From the NCBI GenBank assembly GCA_020698575.1, contig CM036256.1:13283908-13347907 (forward strand): a DNA stretch of 64,000 nt, read 5' to 3'. A program made the translations under genes and the position numbers. Origin of the DNA: Bostrychus sinensis (lineage: Eukaryota; Chordata; Actinopteri; Gobiiformes; Eleotridae). This document shows positions 51,283-64,000 of the stretch, piece after piece (position 1 is the first letter of the stretch; the number at the start of each line of letters is the position of its first letter). The notes below the pieces were generated by a model. It searched no databases. It was not told where the DNA came from and saw only the letters and a list, made by a program, of their open reading frames with translations.

Positions 51283-51655
51283 CCTGGAGTTGTATTTTGT
51301 TTCATTCACACATTTTTGAATAATCCTATATGCTGATGCTGTCTCTTTTGCAAAAGCTGGACAGGGCAGGACATGCTCAGTTTCTGTTTCTAAAGCCCAT
51401 ACACCGTCAATGGACTCTTTCTAATTTCAACGGTCCACTTGCAGTCACTATGAAGCAGTCAGCTCATTTAATCTATCCATTTTATGCTCTGTCCATTCCC
51501 CATTGTGACACACACCAAATCCAAGCTTTCTCAGAAGTAACAGCACCCCAAAAGAAGATGTTTTCTATACATTATTTTAAGTTATAACATGTGAATTACT
51601 AATGCAAAGATGTCCAAAATTATTGCAGAAAGCCTAAAAAACGTTTAGTTTAAAG
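51283..51655 (+). mobile_element. AAAGGTCC-type MITE, internal copy 3
   Basis: Matches the family from ATACCTGGAGT.GTATTTTGTT to AAAGCCTAAAAAACG, lacking the normal left terminus. The sequence before it (51196-51240, AAAGGTGAAGTGTG) looks like the end of another small MITE. Confidence 0.65.
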
Positions 51656-54246
<2,591 letters not shown>

Positions 54247-54950
54247 TGTAGAGGCCAGTCCGGGGGTACAGTGTGCTGCTGACCCTCCCGAACAGCAGAT
54301 GGTTAGGACGGCCTCGGATCAAAACCTCGCCGCTCAAAAGTCACGAGCTTTGAATAAGAACTACTTCATGTTTTAATTATTGACCTTGTTTGTAATGCAC
54401 TCATAAACCAACATTAAAATATTTTTTTTCAGGATTGGCTTTTAAGGCATCCAAGACATTTGCAGTGTCTTTCTATTTGTCTAAATATAGCCAATGTGTG
54501 GAAAACTGATGTTAAGACTGGCATTACGTAATGGATTAGGACATTAAATGTAAGTGAAGCTCTAAGCTGGCATTGACCCTATCTTGCAATGCTCTGTCCA
54601 TTAAGCCACAAAGCCCTTATATCTCTGGTAAGGTATGTGAAAACCTTGTTCTTTACTGACCACTTGTGGCTGGATTTAGTATATTTGGCCCTATCTTGCA
54701 ATTGTACAGAAAGGAAGGTAGAAAAAGTTTTGGATCAAGATGGTGTTCCAGTTTCCAAAAACTAATCTTCCTCGGCCCATTACTGACCATTTCTAAAATA
54801 ATAATCAAAATCAGACCATTACTTTTTCTTCTTTTTCTTGCCAATCAGTTGTCAGTTTGTACTTTTTGCATTTACAGTTTGCATTTATCGCCTTTAGTCA
54901 GTGAACAACTATTTTTGCTTTTTTAAAGTAAGAAATTACATATATTGCTT
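54247..54950. other. Intergenic; no gene
   Basis: 54650-54860 shows pieces such as TTACTGACCA twice (54653, 54779) but no clear element. No coding evidence. Confidence 0.4.
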
Positions 54951-55456
54951 AAGGGTCCTTTATTATGTAAAATTGACTTTTGGTGCTTTTAATCTTAGTA
55001 TAATGTTGTTTTCACATCAAAAACATACCTGGAATAGTATTTTGTTTCATTCTGTTGTCTCATTCCTGTTTGCTGAGGCCTGTCCCCTTCTCAAGAGCTG
55101 GAAATGTTCGGTCTCATGGTTCTGTGTAGACACATGAAACCAGGAAGTGCTACTGCGCATTTCTAAAGCCCATACTCCTTCCCCCGACTTGTTCTGATAA
55201 TTTCAGTGCTTCAGATTGCTACGAAGCAGTCAGCTCATTTATCTGTCTGTTAGCGTCATGTTGCTAATAGCCGTGCTAAATTGCCATTTTATGTTCTGTC
55301 CATTCTCTGTCCGTTCTCTGCAAAGTCAAAGTAACAGCTCCCTAAATGAAGACGTTTTCCTTGCATATACAGTGTCATAAGTTATAAAACATTAAATATT
55401 AAAGCAAAGGTGCAAATTTATTTTAAAAAGCCTAAAAAAGCTAACATAAGACCTTT
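54951..55456 (+). mobile_element. AAAGGTCC-ended MITE, copy 4
   Basis: From AAGGGTCCTTTATTATGTAA to CTAACATAAGACCTTT, both termini present. Interior shares CATCAAAAACATACCTGGAA, TAGACACATGA, CAGGAAGTGCT and GTAACAGCTCCC with copy 61775-62293. 506 bp. Confidence 0.8.
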
Positions 55457-56051
55457 AAAATCTAACATTTCATTAATAAACATTGCTCCTCGGGTTCACA
55501 TACTCCAATGAGAAAACAGGCCTCGCTTTCGTTGGTCGTCCAGTTGCCATGGTGACGCTAACACTACAATTATCCGCTGATATTTGCACTCTGCGCCAAG
55601 TGTTGCTTTTGCAGATCTGACACAAGTTATTTACAGTCACATTCACACCCACAGGCAGCCTGAGGTCACTCATTAACCCCAGGACCAGGGGCCGCATGTT
55701 GGGGCGGTGGACGGACGCCAGGGGCCCCCACAGATAACTCACAAACACACACACACACAGAGGACATGTGACCCCTACATGAAAACACTGCAGTCCTGGT
55801 CGTGACCTGATAAATTGTAATTAACCCTATGCTAATGTGTGATGTAACCCATGCTAATCCTGCTTCAGTGTGACATGACGGTTTTGAATGCCACAGATGA
55901 AATAGGCTTACACGAAAGAAGATGAGGTTGTGTAATTATGTAAGGTCAGAGGTCACAAGTCATGCTTTTGTAACGGCACTTGTGAATTATTCTGAACAAT
56001 GAAACAAACTCATAGGACAAGACTGGAGTTGTAGGGCTGTGTCAAATGTTA
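55457..56051. other. Intergenic; unique
   Basis: 55610-55890 is unique with several AATTAACC/CATTAACCC and ATGCTAAT words. It might be regulatory but gives no firm signal. No gene. Confidence 0.35.
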
Positions 56052-56520
56052 AAAGGGCTATATTATGCTTTTATTTCTTTTTTAAACCAATTTTGGTCAC
56101 CTCCACCTTACAACCTTTAAAAACACCATGTGCATTATGTGGCTAAAATAAAACGTTTCCAATAATTACTTTACTACTGCCATAAAGAAACAGGTAAAGA
56201 ATGAAATTTTTGGAAGATGCCATTTTACTGCAAAAGGGGAAATGTCTGTGAGGAATCAATGGAAACAGAGCTGCACACAGTTTTTTGGATGAATGAATGA
56301 GAGCAGACTGGATGTAGAGGGCTTGTTGATTGGTCAGTGCTTCCTGGAGTGGGCGGGGGTATGTGGGAGAGAAGGAGGTTTGTGGAATTGAGCGTTCTGG
56401 GGCCTCAGAAACTCAGCGTCAGAGAATACAGGGTTACTTAAGCAGATTCAATGAACCAAAACACAACTCCTGGTATGTTTTTGATGAGAAAGCAAGCTGA
56501 ATTTGCATAATATTAATCAA
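56052..56520. mobile_element. Relative of the AAAGGTCC MITE family
   Basis: Left AAAAGGGCTATATTATGCTT (from 56052) and right TTTGCATAATATTAATC pair as imperfect inverted ends. It keeps the AACTCCTGGTATGTTTTTGA word of the family in reverse, but most of the interior differs. Confidence 0.5.
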
Positions 56521-58273
56521 GATTTTGTATGGAGTTTCAGAAATGAGGATATGGTGTGATACATCTAAGGTGTGACTATATTAAAAAAAATTACAAATTC
56601 ATAATTACAACACTTTGCAAATAAAGTAGTCAGCATTTAGAGAGTATTCTTGTCTCTGAATAACATTGACACATAGCATGTGGTAAAGCTAAAATGTATC
56701 TTTCTAAAAAAAAATTAATGGAATGGAAAAAATGATATAAAAGCTACGGTAAAAGACCACAGATTTATACCTTGCTTTTGGGATGACAGGTTGAACACTG
56801 GTGGAGTAGAAACACTGTCATGCTTCATAGCTGTTCATGGTTTGTTCAATGAAGGGGTGCCACATTTTTCACTGGGTTTGCACCTTTGCCACCACATGAC
56901 CTTAAAAAAGACCAAAAACTACATACACCACCTTCAAATGTCTCTGTCATTGTCTTTTCAACCAGACCGCAATGTTACATTTGATTAAAATAATTTATCC
57001 TGATGACCAGCTTTGGATGTCTGTTCCCCTGGTGGCACAGTGGCAAAGTGGTTGCTGTGGTAATAACTAATGGGAATCCTGAATAAAGAAATAAAGACAT
57101 AAAAAGTGGTTAGCACTCTTGCTGGGTTTAATTCCCAGCCATGTGGGGTCTTTCTGTGTGGACTTTGCGTGTCCTCCCTGTGTCTGGGTCAGCTTTTTTC
57201 AAGAGCTCCTGTTTCCCCCATCAACCTAAAACATGCACAATAGGCTAATGGTGCCTTCAAGTGGTGTCGGGTTTATCGTTTATATGACTTTCCGATATGA
57301 AAGAGCACATGAACATGCCACCAAGTCATTTAATCAAGTCAGGAAAATTAGAATTGTAGAAGCAACAGGAACTGCCCGAGTTCTGACGTAGTGACTTGTC
57401 ATTGGTGGAAATTAACAGTATGTTGTGAATGGTAAGAGATATTTTTTTTTGGAGAGAAGTAAGCTTGGAATGATATATTTTTTAAGTTTGATAATGTTAT
57501 GGAAATGTTTGTTTTGTGCTATACCAGACTTCATATTTTGATAACTATAAGCTCCAACATTATCATTACGCTACTGGTAACAACCTCTAATGTATTTATG
57601 GTATCTAACCGATTGAACTCTGATTTCCCACCATCCGACCAAAAGCACATGAATGCGCTCAAGCAGTGTAAACGAGATCCACCCTCGGAGAAAACTGCCA
57701 TTCGAATTGTCCAACTTGCACTTGAAAGCAGCATTAATCCTCCAGCCAGATACTCCTGACCAAGACCCTAGCTCAAGATCTGGATAAGGGTCACCCACTG
57801 CTCCTGACAAGTTGTCCCAGTGGCACTCGAGGATGCAAGGATGTCAAATACAGAAAACAAACCATAATTAACCATAAATTGGTGCAATTGTAAACACTGG
57901 ATCAACAGACCTCACCAGGAGTTTGACTGTTGACTGCTAATCCTTTGTAGTCTAGAAATTCATTCATTAAAAAACACTGACTTACATGTAGCCACAGCAA
58001 CTAGTCAAGATTAAATCAACATGTGTAGCATGTAGCAGCAGCAGTATGAATAATTAAAGGTACGTGAACATGCACGCTCGAGAGGCTACAACCACCAGCT
58101 CATTAACTTCCATGTAATTGGCAACTGGTAGCTGATAGTTTTACATCATTCACTCACACTTTCCACAATGCTTTGGTGATGGTGACTGATGTAAGAAGAA
58201 CAAAAAACATGTAACGGCGATTTATGCAGATTATTACCCAACACAATCATTTTCTGGAAGACTGTGCATATCA
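56521..58273. other. Intergenic; one TACCGC repeat copy, no gene
   Basis: 57030-57245 (minus) includes GGTGGCACAGTGGCAAAGTG, TTCTGTGTGGACTTTGCGTG and TCCTGTTTCCCCCATC, a reverse TACCGC-family copy interrupted around 57060-57110. The rest is AT-rich with no supported gene. Confidence 0.5.
57030..57245 (-). repeat. Dispersed teleost repeat, family 'TACCGC', reverse copy
   Basis: Longest reverse copy: the tRNA-like end (GGTTTAATTCCCAGCCATGT) and the GGAGTTTGCATGTTC-type core are both present, split by a short unrelated insertion with AATAAAGAAATAAAGACATA. Confidence 0.65.
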
Positions 58274-58275
58274 TA

Positions 58276-58651
58276 CGCAGATCAGGCAGAGCATTATGAC
58301 CACTGACAGGTGAAGTAAGAACTCTTCATTATGGCACCTGTTATATTAGGCAGGAAGGGAACATTTTGTCCTTAAAGTTGATGTGTTAGAAGCAGGAAAA
58401 TTGCCTCAAATAGTGATGGCTGGGTCAGAGCGCCTCCAAAACCAAAACTGCAGCTCTTGTCGGTCTGCAGCGGTCAAGGAAGGAACAGTACTGAACCAGC
58501 AACAGATGATGCACCATGTTGTCCGATCCAACAGACGAGCTAATGTAGTTTAAATTGCTGAAAAGTTAATGCTGGTTCTGATAGAAACATGTCACAATAC
58601 ACACTGGATCATAGTTTATAGGTCATAATGTTATGTTCTGATTCGTTTGTG
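58276..58651 (+). mobile_element. Internally deleted Tc1-like element
   Basis: Left end ATCAGGCAGAGCATTATGAC CACTG and right end AGGTCATAATGTTATGTTCTGAT are inverted partners of the common fish Tc1 group. The interior keeps GAAGCAGGAAAAT, GTGATGGCTGGGTCAGAGCG and GTCCGATCCAACAGACGAGC, from the 5' DNA-binding half of the transposase gene. Large deletions and stops; inactive. TA flank at 58274-58275; the right boundary is approximate. Confidence 0.78.
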
Positions 58652-59130
58652 TAGATAAACAAATGTTAAATGTCAGCTTAGATGTCAATGTTATTGTTTA
58701 ATACAGACTTTCTCTCACTGGACATTGGGTGTCTGTAGAAGAGCTATTATTGCAGGAACATACTGACAGCTCAGCCTGGCACAGCATGGGCAATTTTAGC
58801 TGGTGATTTTCAAAACACTGTCTCAGTATCCCATTAGTAATTCAGTGACTTGTATTTAACTCCAATTTGGTGTCATTTTTGTACATTTGCAGTCACAACA
58901 CCTTGTACCGTTACACAAGGGATATAGCATTGGGTCTAAAGATATGATGTGAAGCAAGAGGAGCAAGGTAAATAGTTTTTTCTGCCACACCACAGGAATA
59001 TAATGTGGATGTTATGGCCACGGTCACTCCAAAAGTAAGTCGACAACACAATCATACACATTTGCTTCTTACAATTCTGGTTTATAGACATTTTAGACAG
59101 TATACAGTGCTCTATATTTCTTTCCTTGGG
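58652..59130. other. Intergenic; no gene
   Basis: AT-rich, unique, nothing recognised. Confidence 0.4.
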
Positions 59131-59235
59131 GCTTTTTTCTCTTCAGGAGTCACCACAACAAATCATATGCCTCCATCCATCTCCATTGGTCTTATTTTAA
59201 ATAAGACTCAATCCTCTCCATTTATCTGGGACACT
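59131..59235 (+). repeat. Dispersed teleost repeat, family 'GGGGTCGCCACAG', copy 7
   Basis: GGCTTTTTTCTCTTCAGGAG, TCACCACAACAAATCATATG and CTCTCCATTTATCTGGGAC: a shortened copy lacking the middle. Confidence 0.6.
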
Positions 59236-59346
59236 CAAAATTAAAAAGAGAGACAAACTGACCACTGCTGCAGAAGAAGGACAATCATGTTTTATTTCTG
59301 AGCACCCACTTTTAGGGCATTCCTAAACTTATGTTCTGTCTTGTTC

Positions 59347-60137
59347 TTAACCCTCCTACACCCTAAGACATTTTTTGATGTTTTGCACATGTTTTTTGAG
59401 GATAACTTTTGCTGTGTTGGTTCAAGTGGCGTAGATTTTGCCTCAGGTGTTTATTTTTGGATGAATTTTCAGATTTCAGGATTTTTTTATTTTTTATTTT
59501 TTTAAATCCTCTTATAAAGTTGTCTAAAAATAGTCACACCTTTACCCCTAAGACATTTTTTTGTGCCACTGACTCCCATTAAAACAATATTTTTATTATA
59601 CGCTGTCACTGCAATATAATTTCACATTTTTATAAAGTATTTCATGGATTCATGATAGTGAGGGATTAGAATTTTTGTTTTTATTGTTTTTTACTAGGTG
59701 GCGCCATTTCCCCATTTTAAGTAGATGGGGGTATAAATTGGGAGATGGCCACATTAATGTTTGTATATTTTATCAAGCCTATGTGTGAAAGTGTTTGTTG
59801 AGAAATTAGTTTGTTTGTGTTTGCGAGGACAAATCCAAAATGTAGTTCTTACAGAGATGTGCACATCAGGGCAAAGTGGAAAAAGTGCCCAGACTGAGCA
59901 GATGCCTCTGTTTGTGCTGGATGTGTATGCACCACATAAACTGGAATTTAAGGGGTTAAATTTCATAAACATAATTAATTTTTACTATGTATGATGAGGG
60001 CTATCAATCACTGATGACCATGAAAAAAAAATGGAATTATTGACCACTGAATAATTTTTTAATGGCAGTCTTTATTGGTGCATTTTTTTGTGCTCAGGGA
60101 TAAAGGTGCAACCTAAAATCTAGGGGTGTAGGAGGGT
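59347..60137. mobile_element. CCCTCCTACACCC-ended MITE, about 790 bp
   Basis: Left TTAACCCTCCTACACCCTAA and right (reverse complement) AAACCCTCCTACACCCCTAG form strong inverted ends. Subterminal CCCCTAAGACATTTTTT(T/G) occurs twice (59364, 59547) and GGGATAAAGGTGCAACC near the right. Left flank TTAA, right flank TTTTAA, suggesting a TTAA target and piggyBac-type mobilisation. The small frame at 59761-59994 is not credible as transposase. Confidence 0.7.
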
Positions 60138-61720
60138 TTTAATGTATTAATCTGCAGTATTTGTAGATGAGTACATGAATGTGAACGGTCTGTTAATGTA
60201 TGTACTGTATAGCTGGTAATTGTGTTTCTCGCCTCACTCCCAAAGCAGGCTCCAGGCCCTTATAGTAGCAAACAAATGAAGAAATTAAACAATATTTATT
60301 GCATGTTGAGGTGTATGTGTCATGGTATAACCCAGATATCCACTTTAAACTGTTTAGCCGTCGGAAAACCTTACAGCTGGGCTTTTGACATACTCCAGAC
60401 TAACTAGCAGAGTCAATGCTGGGAACTTGGTTTTAAGGCATACACTGGAGTGAAACTGAGGGACAGCTCATGTAAGATGTTCTGGGGTCAGAGAGATCAG
60501 ACTGAGATGGTTGAGGATGCTGAGTTTACAGGAGGCCAAGAGGAGGAGCAAAGAGGAGATTTATGGATGTAGTAAAACAGTAGCCTGGCCTGCAAGACAA
60601 ACTCTTCCTATTCTATACAAAGAAGTTAGTCTGGTACTCCTTCAGTAACATTTTGTTTCTGAGGTGGAACAATGACAGGCGGAGTATTCAGAGAAACGAA
60701 GGGCTGTTGTTAAAATGACAACAAGACACAGAAAAAAATCACACAGAGGACTGGACAATAACGAGAACTTCAGCAGAACCAACAGGTGATGAAGGAAAGC
60801 ACTAAACGCTGTTAATCAGGTCAGAGAAGTTATGAAATTCACTTGGTTAGCTCTTCCACCTTTGTAAGATGCGCTGCAAATAAACGGCTGTAATTGGCCA
60901 GTTCCAAATCAAACCGGAGAAGAGCTTTGCTCTCCGAGAAGGGAAGCACACTGTCCTGTTTAAAAAGCAAGTAGGACAGTCTGGCTCGCCAGGCTGGTGA
61001 AACAGGACATGAAGTTGGTGTGAGAGAAGAACATGCAGACAATAGTGTTAGATGGAGGCAGATGATTCACTCTCTGTGGCCACCCCTGAAGAGAAAGCAG
61101 AAGACTGTGGCCCTGCCATTTTGTTCTTCTTATATCTTTTTATATAATTTCAGCCTCATGTAAGACCAGGGATTGTGTAAAAGGTGAGATCTTGGCTATT
61201 TTCTTCATGTCATCTTTAACATGATGAAAACCAACCACCTCAGGTTTCTCTGCTCTTTCAGTGCTGTCTTTATCTCTCTCTCTCTCTCTGCAGGTTGCCA
61301 TGGCGATCAGATTATAAGCAGTTATGATTGAGCGGCAGAGGTAAAAGCGCAGACTATGTGTGTGCTTTGATTGCCACAGCGGGCAACAAGGCGCGCTGAT
61401 TTAGGTTCTTGTACCTTTTTTGGCTCAAAACGGAAATAGGATAATTGAGGTGATTCAGAAGTTGGAGACGAGTGGTGGCAGAATATTTCTGGTGAATGAC
61501 GTAAGGGTTTTGTAAATGCAAAGTGCATTTTAGGACAATACACAATGGTGAGGGTATTATCACAACATTCACAAAAATAATCATTATATTTTTGGTAACA
61601 AAAAACTGCAAAATTGTTATTGCAAACCTGGCTTTTCATTGCTAATGTTATAGAGTGAACACTGCTGGATCAAGTCACACAAATAGTATAATATGAGCGC
61701 AATAAGATTTTACCATACAG
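60138..61720. other. Intergenic; no gene supported
   Basis: Mixed composition; CT repeat at 61274-61290. Small open frames (for example 60839-61042 and 61322-61639, minus) have no domain I recognise and no splice context. Confidence 0.45.
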
Positions 61721-61722
61721 TG

Positions 61723-61774
61723 GTTCCCAAATGGTGGGTCAGGACACAAAAGTAGGTTGAGGGGAGATTGTTTT
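61723..61774 (+). repeat. hAT left-end fragment
   Basis: CAGTGGTTCCCAAATGGTGG at 61723-61742 is a typical hAT-Charlie-like terminus, cut short where the AAAGGTCC MITE begins at 61775. Confidence 0.5.
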
Positions 61775-62293
61775 AAAGATCCCCTATTGTGCCAAATTGG
61801 CTTGTTTTTCCGAGTTTCTAACCATGTTATAATGTTGTTTCCACCTCAAAAACATACCTGGAGTATTTTGTTTCATTCATGCTTGTTTGAGTAATCCTGT
61901 TTGCTGAGGCTGTCCATTCATCAAGAGCTGAACACACTCAATCTCACAGCTCTACATAGACACATGACACCAGGAAGTGCTCCTGCATGTTTCTAAAGCC
62001 CATCCACTATCACCGGACTAATTCTGACAATTTCAGCACTTAAACTGCCATCACAACAAATCATTCAGCTCATTTCGTCAATCTGTTAGCACCATGTTGC
62101 TAGTAGCCATGCTAAATAGCCATTTTATGCTCTGTCCTTTACCCACTGTTGCCAGCAGGGGGCGACAGACACCTAATCCTAATGTTTTCTGCAAAATCAA
62201 AGTAACAGCTCCCCAAAAGGAGACGTTTTCCATTCTTTGAAGATGTCTAAAACTATTTTAAAAAGCCTGAAAAAAGCATAACATAGGACCTTT
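61775..62293 (+). mobile_element. AAAGGTCC-ended MITE, copy 5 (most complete)
   Basis: 519 bp from AAAGATCCCCTATTGTGCCA to AACATAGGACCTTT. Inverted ends AAAGATCCCCTATTGTG and AAAGGTCCTATGTTATG. Contains GTTGCCAGCAGGGGGCGACA near 62149, the same position as in the reverse copy at 30705. No coding capacity. Confidence 0.8.
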
Positions 62294-62339
62294 AATTACA
62301 TAAAATGGTAAAATAAATTTTGAAATCACCTTTCCTTTC

Positions 62340-62495
62340 AGCTTATTCCTTCTCGAGGCACCACAGCAAATCATCTGCCTCCTAGTGTGCACTGATTTGC
62401 ATAATAATTTGGCATACATTTTGCTCCAGATGCCCTTCCTGACACAACCCTCTCCTTTCATCTATAGGCTTGGGACCTGCACAAAGAGTACACTG
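62340..62495 (+). repeat. Dispersed teleost repeat, family 'GGGGTCGCCACAG', copy 8
   Basis: TTCCTTCTCGAGGCACCACA, GCAAATCATCTGCCTCC, TGATTTGCATAATAATTTGG, GATGCCCTTCCTGACACAAC, CTATAGGCTTGGGACCTGCA and AAAGAGTACACTGG: full set of family words, best copy with that at 9232. Confidence 0.8.
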
Positions 62496-64000
62496 GCTGT
62501 TGTCTCCCTGTGCCTGGCTATAAACAGATTTTAACACTAGAAACACTCAGAGACAGACCTCCACCGACAGACCTGGACTCAAACTAGTTCAGGGGTAAAT
62601 GCCCTATTCACAAAATCATTATATTTTACACTAGTTAAAAATATACTGAAACTACAGGTCTCTTACTGACTTCTTGTGACTGCAGTCAGTTTCTTGCAAT
62701 GGCAACAAACCTTTCAAAAACGCGGCTACACTAAAACTAATGACTTGAAAATGTATAAAAATTGTACCACTAATTTTAGTTATTTTGCTAACAGAGGGGA
62801 TTATATTTGTTCTGTAAAAATGGGTCACAATAAAATGATAAAGCATAAAACTGGGTCCCATAAAAAAGTAAGAGTAAGCAAAGTAAGATACACTTTATAA
62901 TTTGTAGTAAATATTATAGGATTATCTGTTTTTCTGTATGATCCACTTTAAACTGACACAATGTATGGGGCTTACTTCCACTGTTTACTGCTAAATATTT
63001 GTGGTTTTGCTGAAAGGCTTGTACTAAACACTCAGGATTATCTGTGTGTACAGTGCAGACACAGCCTTTGATCTGAGCCACAGTGAAAAGTGCTAATTAC
63101 ACACTCGAACATGCACCGAGAGGAGAGGTTGTTAAAATGTGTTTGGAGACAATTAAAACCATTTAATTTACATGATTTTATAATATTTCCTGCACTTTTT
63201 TTTCTTTCCTCCAATCACAAGCAGAAATAAGTGTGTGTATTCAGACTTATTAAATCACATTGTACTGAAATAGTAACCCCCCGATGTGAGAGCGGTAGGA
63301 GATGAGCGTTTTAAGATTTAATGATGAACTCAGGCAACCACAGAGAAGTATAAGGTCAGGAATAAATTATTGTTTATCTATTCATTCATGCACATGATAC
63401 TACTGCACTACATAATGAAAACTACAGTGGTTCACTCCAAACATTTTTAAACTTGAAACTTGAACAATTGTATGAAGACATAACACAAATAAACTGAAAT
63501 GTGCTGTTTTGTTTGGAATAAAAAGTATCACCTGTGTCCTGCGCACCAAAGAAAAGCACTGGAAGTTAAAAAGACCATAACACATTTTTAATGGAGGAAT
63601 TACAGTTTACCAATTATGAATCAACAAGATGATTTTGGAAACCGACAACCAATCGAGCACATGTAAGTAATATCAGTCTGGTTGGAAAGCAGTAGCGAGT
63701 GTGTCAATGTTTAGCGTTTTTACATTCTGCTATAAGCAGTATATATTTTTTATATTTGATAAAAATGACCCACGTGTGTGCCAAGATAAGAGGTAAACAT
63801 GTTTAAATCAAATGTTAGTTTTACTGATAACAATGGTACAGCTGATTTATTCACAATTAAAAATATATTTTACACAATGGCCAAGTTGTTTTTGTTTACA
63901 CTTTTTGTTTTGGTTGTAAAACTGCATTGCCGATCGTCCAATCAGAAAAGCGAAAAGACTGGCAACCCACAGACCATTGTTTTGATTTAGACTGCAGTAC
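62496..64000. other. AT-rich intergenic DNA to window end
   Basis: 63040-63140 contains a less AT-rich unique block (CAGACACAGCCTTTGATCTG, GTGCTAATTACACACTC) that might be regulatory. No gene, no full transposon. Confidence 0.4.

Overview
This is nuclear DNA from a teleost fish. It carries two split vertebrate genes in a sea of fish-type transposon debris: L2, L1-like and Jockey/CR1-like LINE pieces, tRNA-derived SINEs, hAT, Tc1 and TTAA-flanked MITEs. The two genes are an XCR1-like chemokine receptor (minus strand, coding 14419-15477) and FYCO1 (plus strand, coding 17763-37292, 19 coding exons). They lie head to head, the same neighbourhood as in tetrapods, where XCR1 sits beside FYCO1 in a chemokine-receptor cluster.

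Layout. 1-14.0 kb has no intact gene. It holds an L1-like fragment (minus), a decayed Jockey/CR1-type LINE (2.1-5.0 kb, plus), an L2-clade fragment (minus) split by an hAT insertion (5.0-6.08 kb), TAG-rich microsatellites, poly-A runs, a 76-82 bp-armed inverted repeat (13.74-13.96 kb) and a few unique blocks that look like possible regulatory DNA. 14.05-15.9 kb is the receptor gene: one coding exon plus an inferred 5' noncoding exon. 16.3-16.8 kb is a TA-flanked MITE in the intergenic gap. 17.0-39.1 kb is FYCO1: a GC/CCAAT promoter region, a noncoding first exon, then exons for the RUN domain, a 1991-nt coiled-coil exon, further coiled coil, FYVE finger, LIR motif and GOLD domain, followed by a probable 1.8 kb 3' UTR. 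39.1-64 kb shows no gene I can support. It is filled with MITEs, two dispersed teleost repeat families, a degenerate satellite array at 47.64-48.62 kb, a GT/CGTG microsatellite at 54.1 kb and a second Tc1 relic at 58.3 kb.

The genes do not form a pathway. FYCO1 links LC3/PI3P/Rab7-positive autophagosomes and late endosomes to microtubule plus-end transport. The receptor is a plasma-membrane GPCR for a C-type chemokine. Their proximity is conserved synteny.

Main oddities: a one-base frame break in FYCO1 coding exon 8 (near 28352-28360) that would truncate the protein at 937 residues, although every later exon is conserved and splice-competent; a Thr in place of the second His of the FYVE basic motif; and a decayed duplicate of the end of FYCO1 exon 17 inside intron 17. 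I did not find a convincing novel biological system. The best unexplained structures are the 155-178 bp satellite, the inverted repeat next to the receptor gene and the minisatellite in FYCO1 intron 14.
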